Of a DNA stretch of 64,000 bases, positions 10,001 to 17,323 are shown one piece after another. Below the pieces are notes generated by a model, which was not told the origin of the DNA, did no database searches, and saw only the letters and a list, made by a program, of their open reading frames with translations. Source of the stretch: Ferrovibrio sp. (GTDB lineage: Bacteria; Pseudomonadota; Alphaproteobacteria; Ferrovibrionales; Ferrovibrionaceae); assembly GCF_019636075.1 (NCBI RefSeq), contig NZ_JAHBYG010000011.1:27293-91292 (forward strand), read 5' to 3'. The stretch's first letter is position 1, and each line of letters starts with the position of its first letter. Made by a program: the position numbers and the translations under genes.

Positions 10001-11620
10001 CAGAATATTAGCGGCGCCAGTACCTGTCAGATCGTCGGCATAGCTTGATCCGGTGACATTTTCGACATCCGACGCCGAATCTCCTGCCGCGAAACCGCCC
10101 GAGAAACTTGCGGTGGCTAGGTTTACATTCACCCCGGCAGTAGAGTTGCTGTAGCTAAGCAAGTCAGTGCCCGCGCCCGCATTGAAAGTATCGGCGCCCA
10201 TACCGGCGTAAAAGGTATCATCTCCCAAACCGGAAACGAAGGTCATCGAATATGTCGAGCTTATACTCCCCTGAACCACGTCAGAGAAATTGCTGCCGAT
10301 AAGATATTCGACATCGATGATGTTGGTGTAGCTTGATTGAATTCCGACCGCGGATGCTGACAAATCGGCAATATCGTAGCCACTGCCGCCGTTAATGCCC
10401 CAACCTCCAAAGCCGCCCGGGTCTTCATACAAATCATAAAAAATATCGTCGCCATCGCCGCCATTCATGTAGTCGACGCCGGCGCCGCCATAAATTATAT
10501 CGTTGCCAGCACCGCCATACAGGCTGTCTTTTCCTGCCCCGCCTTGGAGCATATTATTCGCAGCGTTGCCGTATATCGTATCGTTGCCGGTGCCCCCGAT
10601 CGCATTCTCGATGGTGGCGCCGAAAGCGATGGCAACGTTATTGGTGCCGTTGATAGAGCTGAAACTGCCGGCATTCAGATTGATGGTCTGGCCGGCCGTG
10701 GCTCCGGTCAGGTCGATGGTATCGGTGCCGCCGGCATCCCAAATGGTGCGGATCTGCGTGGTGCCGCTGAAATAGCTGGTCCAGCCATAAGTGGTGTCGC
10801 CGCTGCGGGTGGTGGTGTTGACGCCATAGATGAATTGCAGCGCCTGGATATCGTACAGCATCGGCGTGAGCGGATAGATGCTGCTGTAATTCGGGTGGGT
10901 GTTATACGCCATCACCGAATACTGATTGGTATTCTCCGCGCCGGAGAGCGTAGAGCCGCCGCCATCGGATTCGAAAGTATGCTTCAGGCCGAGGGCATGG
11001 CCGATCTCATGCAGCAGCACGAGGTAATCGAGGTTCCCAGCCGTCGGACTGCGTACCGAATTGTCGATAAAAACATCGCCGCCAACCTTGTAGCCCGAAA
11101 GCGACTGATTGGGGTAATAGGCATAACCGAGCGTATCGGACTGATTGGTATTGGCGAATTCTATATTGGCGCCGGTGCTGCTCGAGGCGTTGTACGCCAC
11201 CTCGACGAATGTGAGATTGCACACTTCAGCATATAGAGCGAGAATTTCCCGCGTCGCCTGCTGCTGCTGCGCGTTGAAAGCATTCAAACTGGCGAGTTCG
11301 GCGACATCCTCGGGGTCATTTCCGCTCAGCGCCACCAGTTGCTGGTAGCGGAACGGCGTCGAGGTCATGAAACTATAGCTTACCGTGGCGCCGGTGCCGG
11401 TAGTGCCGCCGTTCCAATACAAGCCGTATTGATTCAGCAATGCGTTGGTGGTGTTCGGCGCCCCATAAATGGCATCGCTGGCAGCGGACTCGGCCAGCGA
11501 CTCAAACGGAACGCCACCCAAGCCTGTATAGGCTGCCGTCACGCAGGCTGGGCAACCACAGCCCCCCGTGCCGGCGGCCTGGGAGGCCGATCCGCCTTCG
11601 ATATCCACGCCTTCTGCCAT
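7037..11620 (-). CDS. Large serralysin-like (M10) RTX metalloprotease
   Basis: 1527 residues, about three times a typical serralysin. The protease domain has the metzincin zinc site HEIGHALGLKH at residues 204-214 and a Met-turn SVMAY at 235-239, followed by the serralysin-type LYDIQALQFIYGVN segment. From about residue 341 to 1420 there are many GGxGxD calcium-binding nonapeptides in blocks. They are interrupted by repeated modules with a WGNDLYVSLRD...VDG pattern, related to the haemolysin-type calcium-binding-protein-associated domain. The last such module (SGNNLDIAIIGTFDHIQIQNWYSG) precedes the uncleaved C-terminal secretion region. There is no Sec signal. A CGCPAC cluster at residues 21-26 is unusual for RTX proteins. 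The exporter and adaptor genes follow immediately. Expected role: a calcium-dependent extracellular or surface-retained protease. The start ATG follows an AAAAGAG element. Confidence 0.93.
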   Translation of the reverse strand: MAEGVDIEGGSASQAAGTGGCGCPACVTAAYTGLGGVPFESLAESAASDAIYGAPNTTNALLNQYGLYWNGGTTGTGATVSYSFMTSTPFRYQQLVALSGNDPEDVAELASLNAFNAQQQQATREILALYAEVCNLTFVEVAYNASSSTGANIEFANTNQSDTLGYAYYPNQSLSGYKVGGDVFIDNSVRSPTAGNLDYLVLLHEIGHALGLKHTFESDGGGSTLSGAENTNQYSVMAYNTHPNYSSIYPLTPMLYDIQALQFIYGVNTTTRSGDTTYGWTSYFSGTTQIRTIWDAGGTDTIDLTGATAGQTINLNAGSFSSINGTNNVAIAFGATIENAIGGTGNDTIYGNAANNMLQGGAGKDSLYGGAGNDIIYGGAGVDYMNGGDGDDIFYDLYEDPGGFGGWGINGGSGYDIADLSASAVGIQSSYTNIIDVEYLIGSNFSDVVQGSISSTYSMTFVSGLGDDTFYAGMGADTFNAGAGTDLLSYSNSTAGVNVNLATASFSGGFAAGDSASDVENVTGSSYADDLTGTGAANILDGGSGNDTIRGGGGNDTIYGGGGNDWLYGEDGDDVIYAGAVNLSDGSSNTNWMDGGNGNDTIYGSFSIDTIYGGSGDDVIDGGQGADTIYGGSGNDYIVGGGYGDYIYGEDGNDVLFASAINSYSFDNYTAYLNGGDGNDMLYGHFYGDIFVGGNGSDTVNYSIANLAITLNLSTGVVSGGAAGDTFSGIENIIGTNYADTITGDNGDNIIEGGYGADTLVGGAGIDTVSFANASGGVMMNLVTGGSSGDAAGDQYSGFENIIGSGYDDLLVGDTNDNVIRGGAGGDTINGKAGFDYASYEGSNAGVSINLAYGGASGGHAQGDILSEIEGLIGSSFADTLIGNAAANILYGGAGADSITGREGADTIYGDDGDDRIDGGFGADTLYGGTGADSIWGMSGADIIEGGAGDDILYGGADDDTLRGGDGNDTYNFNVGDGVDTIEDSGGYDVIRFGAGITALDVIMQQWGNDLYVSLRDANNHALLSYDRMLIKDFYTVENRIEELRFVDGSVVNLGAASVINGDVGPEHIVAAAGDDWLLGGGGDDVLESNDGNDTLDGGTGNDTLSGGAGDDTYNFGRGGQVDTLVESSGSNDSIGFARGITAWDVMMQQWGNDLYVSLRDGNNHALLSVDRILVKDYYTAGGLVENLRFVDGTVIDIAGASVINGENSNENIVSASGNDWLLGGGGDDTLTANAGNDTLDGGTGTDMLYGGTGNDRYALYTGSGFDTIIESNLETGNADSLGLGSGITVWNIALEKSGNDLIVGITDGSLASASAAADRALMKDWYSASNKVEFFVFADGTRIDMTYGTILNGSASDDTLTGGSGVDWMLGNAGNDTLNGGGGNDVLGGGAGIDTLVGGAGADNYLFGRGDGADTISENDSTIGVEDNLLFGSSITADQLWLSRSGNNLDIAIIGTFDHIQIQNWYSGSEYRVERFRLADGKQLIEGQVQTLVDAMAGYSVPAFGETTLSNPAYDPLETLIAATWR
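7690..8765 (-). repeat. Tandem ~430-bp units within the RTX protease gene
   Basis: Inside the protease gene, stretches encoding one RTX block plus one WGNDLYVSLRD-type module repeat in tandem. The best-conserved pair is offset by 432 bp (144 codons): the DNA around 8122-8180 and around 8553-8612 is almost the same, including the shared 19-mer beginning cgttgcccca at 8161 and 8593. A third, more diverged unit lies near 7700. The repeats are in frame, so loss or gain of a unit would keep the reading frame. Confidence 0.75.
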
Positions 11621-12259
11621 ACTCTTTTAACCGTTGCGGCCCAGTGAATACAAACCAAGGTGGTAAGTTTACGGCATAATTAAAAAAATATCCGCTACTT
11701 ATCGGCGTGTTCAGCAACTTTTTGCCCAAACCCGGCAGGATTAATTTTTTAATTTTTTGCGAAAAACAGCCACTTTATATGGAGCTAATGACTGCCAGGC
11801 CTCTTTCCAGGCGTCTTTAACGCCCCGAGACACCAAAGATATCGATATTGACTTGGCCATTACTTAGCCGAAGCCCTAACGGGCCAAGGTGGGCTGGAAA
11901 GCATCGTCATACCATGATGGCGCCGCCCGCAACCAAAGTCTTCCTGATCAATCACATGAAATACGAATCGAAATTACCATCGGCTGACCCGATACTTTTG
12001 CCCCCATTAACGCGATCGGCTCATCGATAAGCGACAAACCGATTTACAACGCGATATCCAACGCAGCGAAAAAGCTGGCATAGGAAGAGATAACGGATTC
12101 GCTGTCCAGATAGGATCCGGTTACAACCCGCCTCTACCGAGGATTGACAAGCGCTCGGGGACCGGAGAGTTTCAGTCGGCGTCGGTTGGCATCTAAACCG
12201 ATCAAGGTAATGCCACCAATCCTATACACCCTACCTATACAATTCTTGCAGGCAGAGCG
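11621..12259. other. Divergent 639-bp intergenic region, AT-rich next to the RTX gene
   Basis: No supported gene was found on either strand. The part nearest the RTX protease (about 11680-11790) is very AT-rich, with A/T runs including two linked ttaatttttt/aattttttgc tracts. This suggests a promoter or nucleoid-protein-silenced control region. Nearer the plus-strand SDR there are TATACA-like elements around 12223-12242 upstream of ATG 12260, and a TTGACA at about 12146 without a clear partner -10 box. Regulatory assignment is inference only. Confidence 0.5.
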
Positions 12260-13252
12260 ATGGCAAAGACTTATGCAGTGATCGGTGGTGGCGGCTCATT
12301 CGGCATCCATACGGCGCTTTACCTGCTGGATCACGCCGATCCCAAAAAAGTGCTGGGCATCGGCCGCAATTCTCTCCGCCCTGAACCGTTTTCGCTCGGA
12401 ATCGAGAAGCGCAAGAATTATGAATACCATGCACGGCATGTCACTTATGAACTCGACCTGCTGATGGAGTTGCTCGATAAAGAGCGACCGGAAATCATCA
12501 TCAATTATGCAGCTCAAGGCGAAGGCGCCGTTTCCTGGAAGCATTCCTGGCGCTTTTTCGAAACCAACAGCATGGCATTGACCCGCTTCGTCGAGGAATT
12601 GATGAAGCGCGACTACGTAGAGCGATTCATCCAGATCGGCACCTCGGAGCTTTATGGCTCTGTGGAGCATGCAGCCACCGAAGACGACCCGATCCGTCCC
12701 TCCAGCCCCTATGCCGCCTCAAAGGCAGCATTCGATCTGTATCTGCTTTCTGCACAGAAATTCCTCAAATTCCCGATGAACATCATCAGGCCCTCCAATG
12801 CTTATTGCCCGGGTCAGTTGCTGCATCGCGTTATCCCCAAGGCTGTGGTGTGCGGCTTGAAAGGCATCAAGTTGCCGCTGCATGGCGGCGGCCGCGCAGA
12901 AAAATCCTACATCCACGCCCGCGATCTGGCGCGCGCAATCCTAATGGTCTGCGAAAAGGCCCCGCTGGGTACTGTTTATAATTGCGGCCCGGAACAGCCC
13001 ACCGCTATCCGTCGCGTGGTGGAATTAACCGCGGAAGCCCTCGGCGTGCCATTCGATCAGCTTTGCGAGGTGACCGGCGACCGTCTGGGCCAGGATGCCC
13101 GCTATTGGCTGGATTCCTCAGCGATCATGCGCGATGCAGGCTGGAAAGCCGAAATCACCTGGGAAGAGGGCCTTGCCGAGATGGTTGCCTGGGGCCGCAA
13201 ATATTTCGACGAGATCAAGGACTGGCCGACCGACTACGTTCTGCGCGGCTGA
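12260..13252 (+). CDS. NAD(P)-dependent sugar-nucleotide epimerase/dehydratase (extended SDR)
   Basis: 330 residues of an extended short-chain dehydrogenase. The N-terminal dinucleotide loop is VIGGGGSFGIH. A catalytic-region TSELYGS matches the T/S-x-E-x-YG of 4,6-dehydratases, and the catalytic Tyr151/Lys155 lie in YAASK. A substrate-side segment AEKSYIHARDLARAI is typical of dTDP-glucose or GDP-mannose 4,6-dehydratase relatives. The Glu in TSELYG favours a dehydratase over a simple 4-epimerase, but the exact sugar nucleotide cannot be read from sequence. It is the first plus-strand gene of the glycan locus, with its own upstream region. It converges on a glycosyltransferase gene with a hairpin between them. 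It likely supplies a deoxy- or keto-sugar nucleotide for the polymer. Confidence 0.85.
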   Translation: MAKTYAVIGGGGSFGIHTALYLLDHADPKKVLGIGRNSLRPEPFSLGIEKRKNYEYHARHVTYELDLLMELLDKERPEIIINYAAQGEGAVSWKHSWRFFETNSMALTRFVEELMKRDYVERFIQIGTSELYGSVEHAATEDDPIRPSSPYAASKAAFDLYLLSAQKFLKFPMNIIRPSNAYCPGQLLHRVIPKAVVCGLKGIKLPLHGGGRAEKSYIHARDLARAILMVCEKAPLGTVYNCGPEQPTAIRRVVELTAEALGVPFDQLCEVTGDRLGQDARYWLDSSAIMRDAGWKAEITWEEGLAEMVAWGRKYFDEIKDWPTDYVLRG

Positions 13253-13274
13253 CAACCCCAAAAACCAACCCTTC

Positions 13275-13303
13275 ACGCAGCTTCAATAATTTGAAAGCTG
13301 CGT
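13275..13303. terminator. Hairpin between convergent SDR and glycosyltransferase genes
   Basis: ACGCAGCTT and AAGCTGCGT form a perfect 9-bp stem, extendable by three pairs (caa/ttg) across a single bulged A, around a TAAT loop. It overlaps the stop codon of the minus-strand glycosyltransferase and lies 22 bp after the SDR stop. A short T-run follows on the minus strand (ggtttttgggg), but there is none directly after the stem on the plus strand. It is best read as a terminator mainly for the minus-strand gene. Confidence 0.55.
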
Positions 13304-14458
13304 CAGCAGGTCAACCAGGGTCTCTCGCGTATAGGCGTGCGGCGGCTTAAGTTCCGGGTATATGAACTCGTAAAACAGCTTATAGGTTCGCATTGTACCG
13401 TCATGGATGCGGGCAGGCTGCAAAAAGTCGCGTGGGGAATGCTGCCCCATCAGATGATCCGGTGCAAAATCTCGACCGGATGCGCCGAATAATCGATCCA
13501 CTGGATGAATGGCGCGGGTGGAATTGACGAAACGTTGCCAGAGATGCTCCGCGGTAGAGCGCGCATCCATCCCAGCCATGCGATCTTCAATAATCAAATC
13601 GATCACATCTTTGCGGACGAATGGTTTGATATAATCCAGTCCATACAAATCAAACCCGATTGTCAGGATATCATCCGGGGTGAGTTCTCCACATTCCTTG
13701 ACACGATCAATCAGCAACTGCCGGAAAGCAGGATAATCCTGAAACAAAGCCTGTGGCGATTGGCAAAAAATCTGGTGCGGATGCCACATGGCGGGCGAGA
13801 GCGATTCGCCCGTGCTGCGTCCTAGATAGAAATCATCCAACCGCAGGATATTGCCCGCAGCAGCAGCCGAAAGGCCTGACCAAATCTCAGCCAGCAATGT
13901 GGTTTTGAGGCGGTCACATCCCTTCCATTTGGCGACGAAAACCGGCGTGCGGAACACTGCATACATCATCACATCGTAATGCCGCATCAACCACAATACA
14001 CGCTTGTATGGCGTCGGCTGCTGCAAGGCAGCATGGCGCTGTACGGTGTAGCTGATATTGAAATAATCCTTATCCTCGATGAAATTGAAATAAATGCCAT
14101 GGGCGCCAATGGCATCCGGCGTCGCCTTAAGCGCATCAAGGCATTTGGCCAGCGCTGGCAACAACACCAGGTCGTCGTCGGCGATCATGGAGCAGTAGGT
14201 CGTTTTGATCGTCTTCGCCCCCTCATAGAATTTATCATAGGGGTGGATATTGGGCGGAAACGGCATGAAGGTTACGTCGAGCGGCGATGCTTCCGCGCGG
14301 GCGCGATTGATTTCCAGCAAATCGGCACGGCTGGAGTCGAATACCACGATCGGAAACGGGGCTTTGCTGCGCTCGAGGAAGCCAAGCAAGCGGTCCAGCA
14401 TTTGCGTGCGGTTATGCGCCGGAATGATCAGCGTGTAGTCTTTAAACCTGTCCTGCAA
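13283..14458 (-). CDS. Glycosyltransferase family 2-like protein
   Basis: 391 residues. The N-terminus TLIIPAHNRTQMLDRLLGFL is the nucleotide-sugar-binding start of GT-A family 2 enzymes, and a metal-binding ADDD lies at residues 93-96 (the DXD position). This matches a TIGR00180-type subgroup in which a GT-A domain is followed by a long family-specific C-terminal half (about 200-391) of unknown detail. There is no transmembrane segment, so it should act at the cytoplasmic face on nucleotide sugars, adding a sugar to a glycan or lipid-linked acceptor. It is transcribed opposite to the rest of the glycan locus from the 14.46-14.86 kb intergenic region and shares a hairpin with the SDR gene at its 3' end. 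Donor and acceptor are unknown. Confidence 0.8.
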   Translation of the reverse strand: MQDRFKDYTLIIPAHNRTQMLDRLLGFLERSKAPFPIVVFDSSRADLLEINRARAEASPLDVTFMPFPPNIHPYDKFYEGAKTIKTTYCSMIADDDLVLLPALAKCLDALKATPDAIGAHGIYFNFIEDKDYFNISYTVQRHAALQQPTPYKRVLWLMRHYDVMMYAVFRTPVFVAKWKGCDRLKTTLLAEIWSGLSAAAAGNILRLDDFYLGRSTGESLSPAMWHPHQIFCQSPQALFQDYPAFRQLLIDRVKECGELTPDDILTIGFDLYGLDYIKPFVRKDVIDLIIEDRMAGMDARSTAEHLWQRFVNSTRAIHPVDRLFGASGRDFAPDHLMGQHSPRDFLQPARIHDGTMRTYKLFYEFIYPELKPPHAYTRETLVDLLTQLSNY

Positions 14459-14857
14459 ACTACCCCCCCATCAAAAGCGCCTTGTGCGGCACAAACAGAG
14501 CAATACCGCTTTTTTTCAGGCCGGTTGCCTATAGCACACCTATTACCAATAGCACTGGAGAATTGCGAAACGCTTGCTGCGATAACAAGAGACAGATTGC
14601 GGGCTTCTAGTACCGAAAAATCTGAAGTTGAATAGGCGGCGCAAGAATCATACCGCCAGATAATTTTATAGGATTATAGTCCCATTCCACTTCCCTGCAA
14701 AAGCCAGCATGGATAACCAATACCCCTGCCGCATGCTATAACCCGCTGCGTATTTCAAAAGACAACCCGAAAACAGGGAAATTGTTACGTGCAGCATCGT
14801 CACATGCTATATGGTCCGCGCGTTGCCGGGCTACTTTCTGTCAAGGGAATGGTTTGA
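14459..14857. other. 399-bp divergent promoter region of the glycan locus
   Basis: No gene was seen. It separates the minus-strand GT2 gene from the long plus-strand block starting at 14858. A weak plus-strand promoter candidate is TTGTTA at 14782-14787 with GCTATA at 14806-14811 (18-bp spacing). A purine-rich GTCAAGGGAA lies about 10 bp upstream of ATG 14858. There are several A/T-rich stretches near 14650. No operator or riboswitch was recognised. Confidence 0.35.
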
Positions 14858-16048
14858 ATGAAAAGGCTCTTGGTGTTCTTTTTGGCGCCGATTGTGGTCA
14901 TGGGTTTGGCTACGCTTGCACTGCTGCTGTTGACCGACCAACCCGTCAATACGAGCCGCCGGCCGATCGTTACCTGTCCAATCGAGGCCAAAGCAGAATT
15001 CGCCAAGACCTTTGATAACAAATGGCTGATTTGGACCGAAGACGGTAACGTCAAAGCGCCTTCGGTGCGGGTCGACCAAAGTAAATCCGCAGCCAGCGGT
15101 ATGCCTTTCAGCAATACCTGCGAACTCAGCTTCAAAGCCCATGAAGCCGGCCAAGGCATCGACTGGCGCATTGGCAACACCGCCGTCGATGTTGCGCCTT
15201 TCCGAGGAAAGATGGTGCAGTTGCGGGTATGGGTGAAATCCAGTGTTCCTGTCGAACTGAGCACTGGAACGGCCTATTTCTACGATGGCCGATCCGTAAC
15301 CGGAAAAGCGGTGCGCCGCATAGATCAAAACTGGCAGACGATTGATGTAATTGGCCCGGTTTCCAAGGATGCAGGCAGCTTCGAATCATGGTTCAGATTG
15401 GTGCTTGGAGACGGCACGATTAAGCCACAGGAAGGCAAGATTCATTTTGCGATGGAAGTATCGCCCAGTGATCGTCCTTACGAGGCGCCCACGCCACCTG
15501 CCCCAGCTGCAGCTTCGCCATTCGTTGCGCATCGCTGTCCCGTCGAAATGTCTGACTCTGTGTTGGCACTCACAGGCTCTACGCGCACAGAGAACAAATG
15601 GACCTCCTACCGCTTTGATGGCAGCAAACCCGCTCCCGAAGTGATTGCACAAGCCGACGGCGTACCCTTCAACGGAAAACCGACCTGCCGCCTCAAGTAC
15701 TTCAAAGCCCCGGGCAGCCCAGGCTCCGCAGTGGATTGGCGCATCGGCTTCCAGTTTCCCGACGCAGCGGTCTTCCGCGGTAAGGAAGTCACGCTGACCA
15801 TCGCCGCCCGCGCCGAAAAGCCGATCAGCCTCGATACCGGGTCAATCTATATTTACGATGGGCATAAGGTGGCCCAGATACCAGTTACCAAAATCGGGCC
15901 TGAATGGACCGACATTACGATAAGCAGCTCCATCGACCCATCCGCATCTGTATTGCAAGGGTGGTTTCGCCTTTTGCTCGGCCAGGGCACAATTGTCCCT
16001 GCAGACGGCGAAATAGATTTCCTCGCTCGTTTTGATGTTCTCCCTTGA
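14858..16048 (+). CDS. Membrane-anchored protein with two tandem copies of an unrecognised beta-rich domain
   Basis: 396 residues. A signal-anchor helix (about 4-26) is followed by two copies of a ~167-residue domain at about 40-206 and 227-396, joined by a Pro/Ala linker. Both copies begin with Cys-Pro (C40, C227) and have a second Cys (C88, and one near 280). They share DWRIG, FRGK, an LSTGTAYFYDG / LDTGSIYIYDG segment, and WFRLVLGDGTIKPQEG / WFRLLLGQGTIVPADG. This pattern of alternating polar and hydrophobic strands suggests a jelly-roll, carbohydrate-binding-like fold, but no named family was recognised. It opens the coupled plus-strand block, 21 bp before an SGNH protein. A role in binding or presenting the exported glycan in the periplasm is an inference from context. 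Confidence 0.75.
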   Translation: MKRLLVFFLAPIVVMGLATLALLLLTDQPVNTSRRPIVTCPIEAKAEFAKTFDNKWLIWTEDGNVKAPSVRVDQSKSAASGMPFSNTCELSFKAHEAGQGIDWRIGNTAVDVAPFRGKMVQLRVWVKSSVPVELSTGTAYFYDGRSVTGKAVRRIDQNWQTIDVIGPVSKDAGSFESWFRLVLGDGTIKPQEGKIHFAMEVSPSDRPYEAPTPPAPAAASPFVAHRCPVEMSDSVLALTGSTRTENKWTSYRFDGSKPAPEVIAQADGVPFNGKPTCRLKYFKAPGSPGSAVDWRIGFQFPDAAVFRGKEVTLTIAARAEKPISLDTGSIYIYDGHKVAQIPVTKIGPEWTDITISSSIDPSASVLQGWFRLLLGQGTIVPADGEIDFLARFDVLP

Positions 16049-16069
16049 CCCATTGCCTGTTGAGAAACG

Positions 16070-17323
16070 ATGAAACGCAATCGCCAAGTCCAATTATACC
16101 TCGCCATGACCCTGATCAGTCTGATCCTAGGCCTGGTGGGCTCGGAAATTATGATTCGTGCCTATATTGCTTTTAAAGATCCCTATGTTTTCACAGTGAA
16201 ACCTGTAGATACGAAGGCCTCTCTGGCTACCTACAGCATATCGCACTGGGAATTCGATAAAGACTTCGGATACGTATATCCGCCAAAACGCAAAATCGAC
16301 CTGACCATGCTCGCGGACGGGCTGGTGCGCGGTTGCGCCGTTCTCGATGTCATCAACAGCGACGGCAATATCGGCCCGGAGCAGCCTGACTATAAAGATG
16401 CGGAAATTAAGATTGCCGTATTCGGCGACTCATGGGCAGCATTCCATGTAAATGGCCGCAATTGGCCGCAAGCTTTGCAAGATGAATTGCAGAAGCGCCT
16501 CAACAAGAAGGTCCGCGTTATAAATTTTGGCCGTGATGGCTATGGCGTCCTACAAATGGTGACGCTGGCCCGTGCGAAGCTGAAGGAATTCAAACCGGAT
16601 CTGGCACTAATTACCTTCATTACAGATGACATAGACCGCGACCGATTCTGGCGAACCGCCGTCGTTAAGAATGGCGAAGACCGGGTTCTGACCACGCTTG
16701 ATCCAGATCCAAACCCGCCCCTCAACCGCGCAGCCGACACCTTCTTGCTTCACCCCGGCGCCACATACGACTGGTGTACCCGAACACAGGGCAAGCGCGA
16801 CCAGGTCGTCGAAGAAATCGAGGACAAATACGCGCGCTACATCTCAGCTGTCATGGAAGATCGCGCGGAAACCGTAAGCATCTTCACCTTTCGGCATTCA
16901 TTCCTTTACAATCTGATTGTTCATCGCAACGCGGTACACTCCATCTTCCGCAACTACAAAAACCCTCAAAATCCCCGCATCACCGAATTAACATATAACG
17001 AGATTCCCGGGTTTGTAGATGAGATAAAGGATCTGAATAGCATCGGGGTGCCTTGGCAACTGGTGCACTTGGCCTTCTATCCCGAGGTAAAGGATGGAAC
17101 CGAGTATCTGCTGACTCCAGCGCGCGAGAAGCTGTTGCAGTCGCTTGAAAGCATTGCAAACCATAAAGCCCTGCAAACGCTCGACTACGTGACTCTCCCC
17201 GTCGAAAAGCCAGAGCGCATGAATGTTACCGAAGTCAATTTCCATCCTTCACTCTGGGGCATGGAGTTCTATGCGCAGGCCGTGAGTAAAATGATCATCG
17301 AACAGGGGTTGATCAAGCCGTGA
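16070..17323 (+). CDS. SGNH hydrolase-like membrane-anchored protein
   Basis: 417 residues. A signal anchor (about 9-30) precedes an SGNH-like domain with VFGDSWAAF (Ser121), NFGRDGYGVLQM, ITFITDDIDRDRFWRTA and a C-terminal VNFHPSLWGM. It is a paralogue of the 410-residue protein at 1098-2330. In the final block the Asp seen there (DSHPS) is Asn here (NFHPS), so the usual Asp-His dyad may be altered or the real Asp may lie elsewhere. Likely periplasmic-facing acyl transferase or esterase acting on the glycan, inferred from neighbours. The stop overlaps the next gene's GTG start as GTGA, indicating translational coupling. Confidence 0.75.
   Translation: MKRNRQVQLYLAMTLISLILGLVGSEIMIRAYIAFKDPYVFTVKPVDTKASLATYSISHWEFDKDFGYVYPPKRKIDLTMLADGLVRGCAVLDVINSDGNIGPEQPDYKDAEIKIAVFGDSWAAFHVNGRNWPQALQDELQKRLNKKVRVINFGRDGYGVLQMVTLARAKLKEFKPDLALITFITDDIDRDRFWRTAVVKNGEDRVLTTLDPDPNPPLNRAADTFLLHPGATYDWCTRTQGKRDQVVEEIEDKYARYISAVMEDRAETVSIFTFRHSFLYNLIVHRNAVHSIFRNYKNPQNPRITELTYNEIPGFVDEIKDLNSIGVPWQLVHLAFYPEVKDGTEYLLTPAREKLLQSLESIANHKALQTLDYVTLPVEKPERMNVTEVNFHPSLWGMEFYAQAVSKMIIEQGLIKP

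Noticed and set aside
7690..10600. Regularly repeated DNA resembling a CRISPR or satellite array
   Set aside because: The repeats are in frame and encode RTX nonapeptides; no constant repeat with unique spacers and no cas gene.
11848..12030. Short plus-strand frame in the intergenic region before the SDR
   Set aside because: No ribosome site and no recognisable sequence; AT/GC mixture typical of non-coding DNA.
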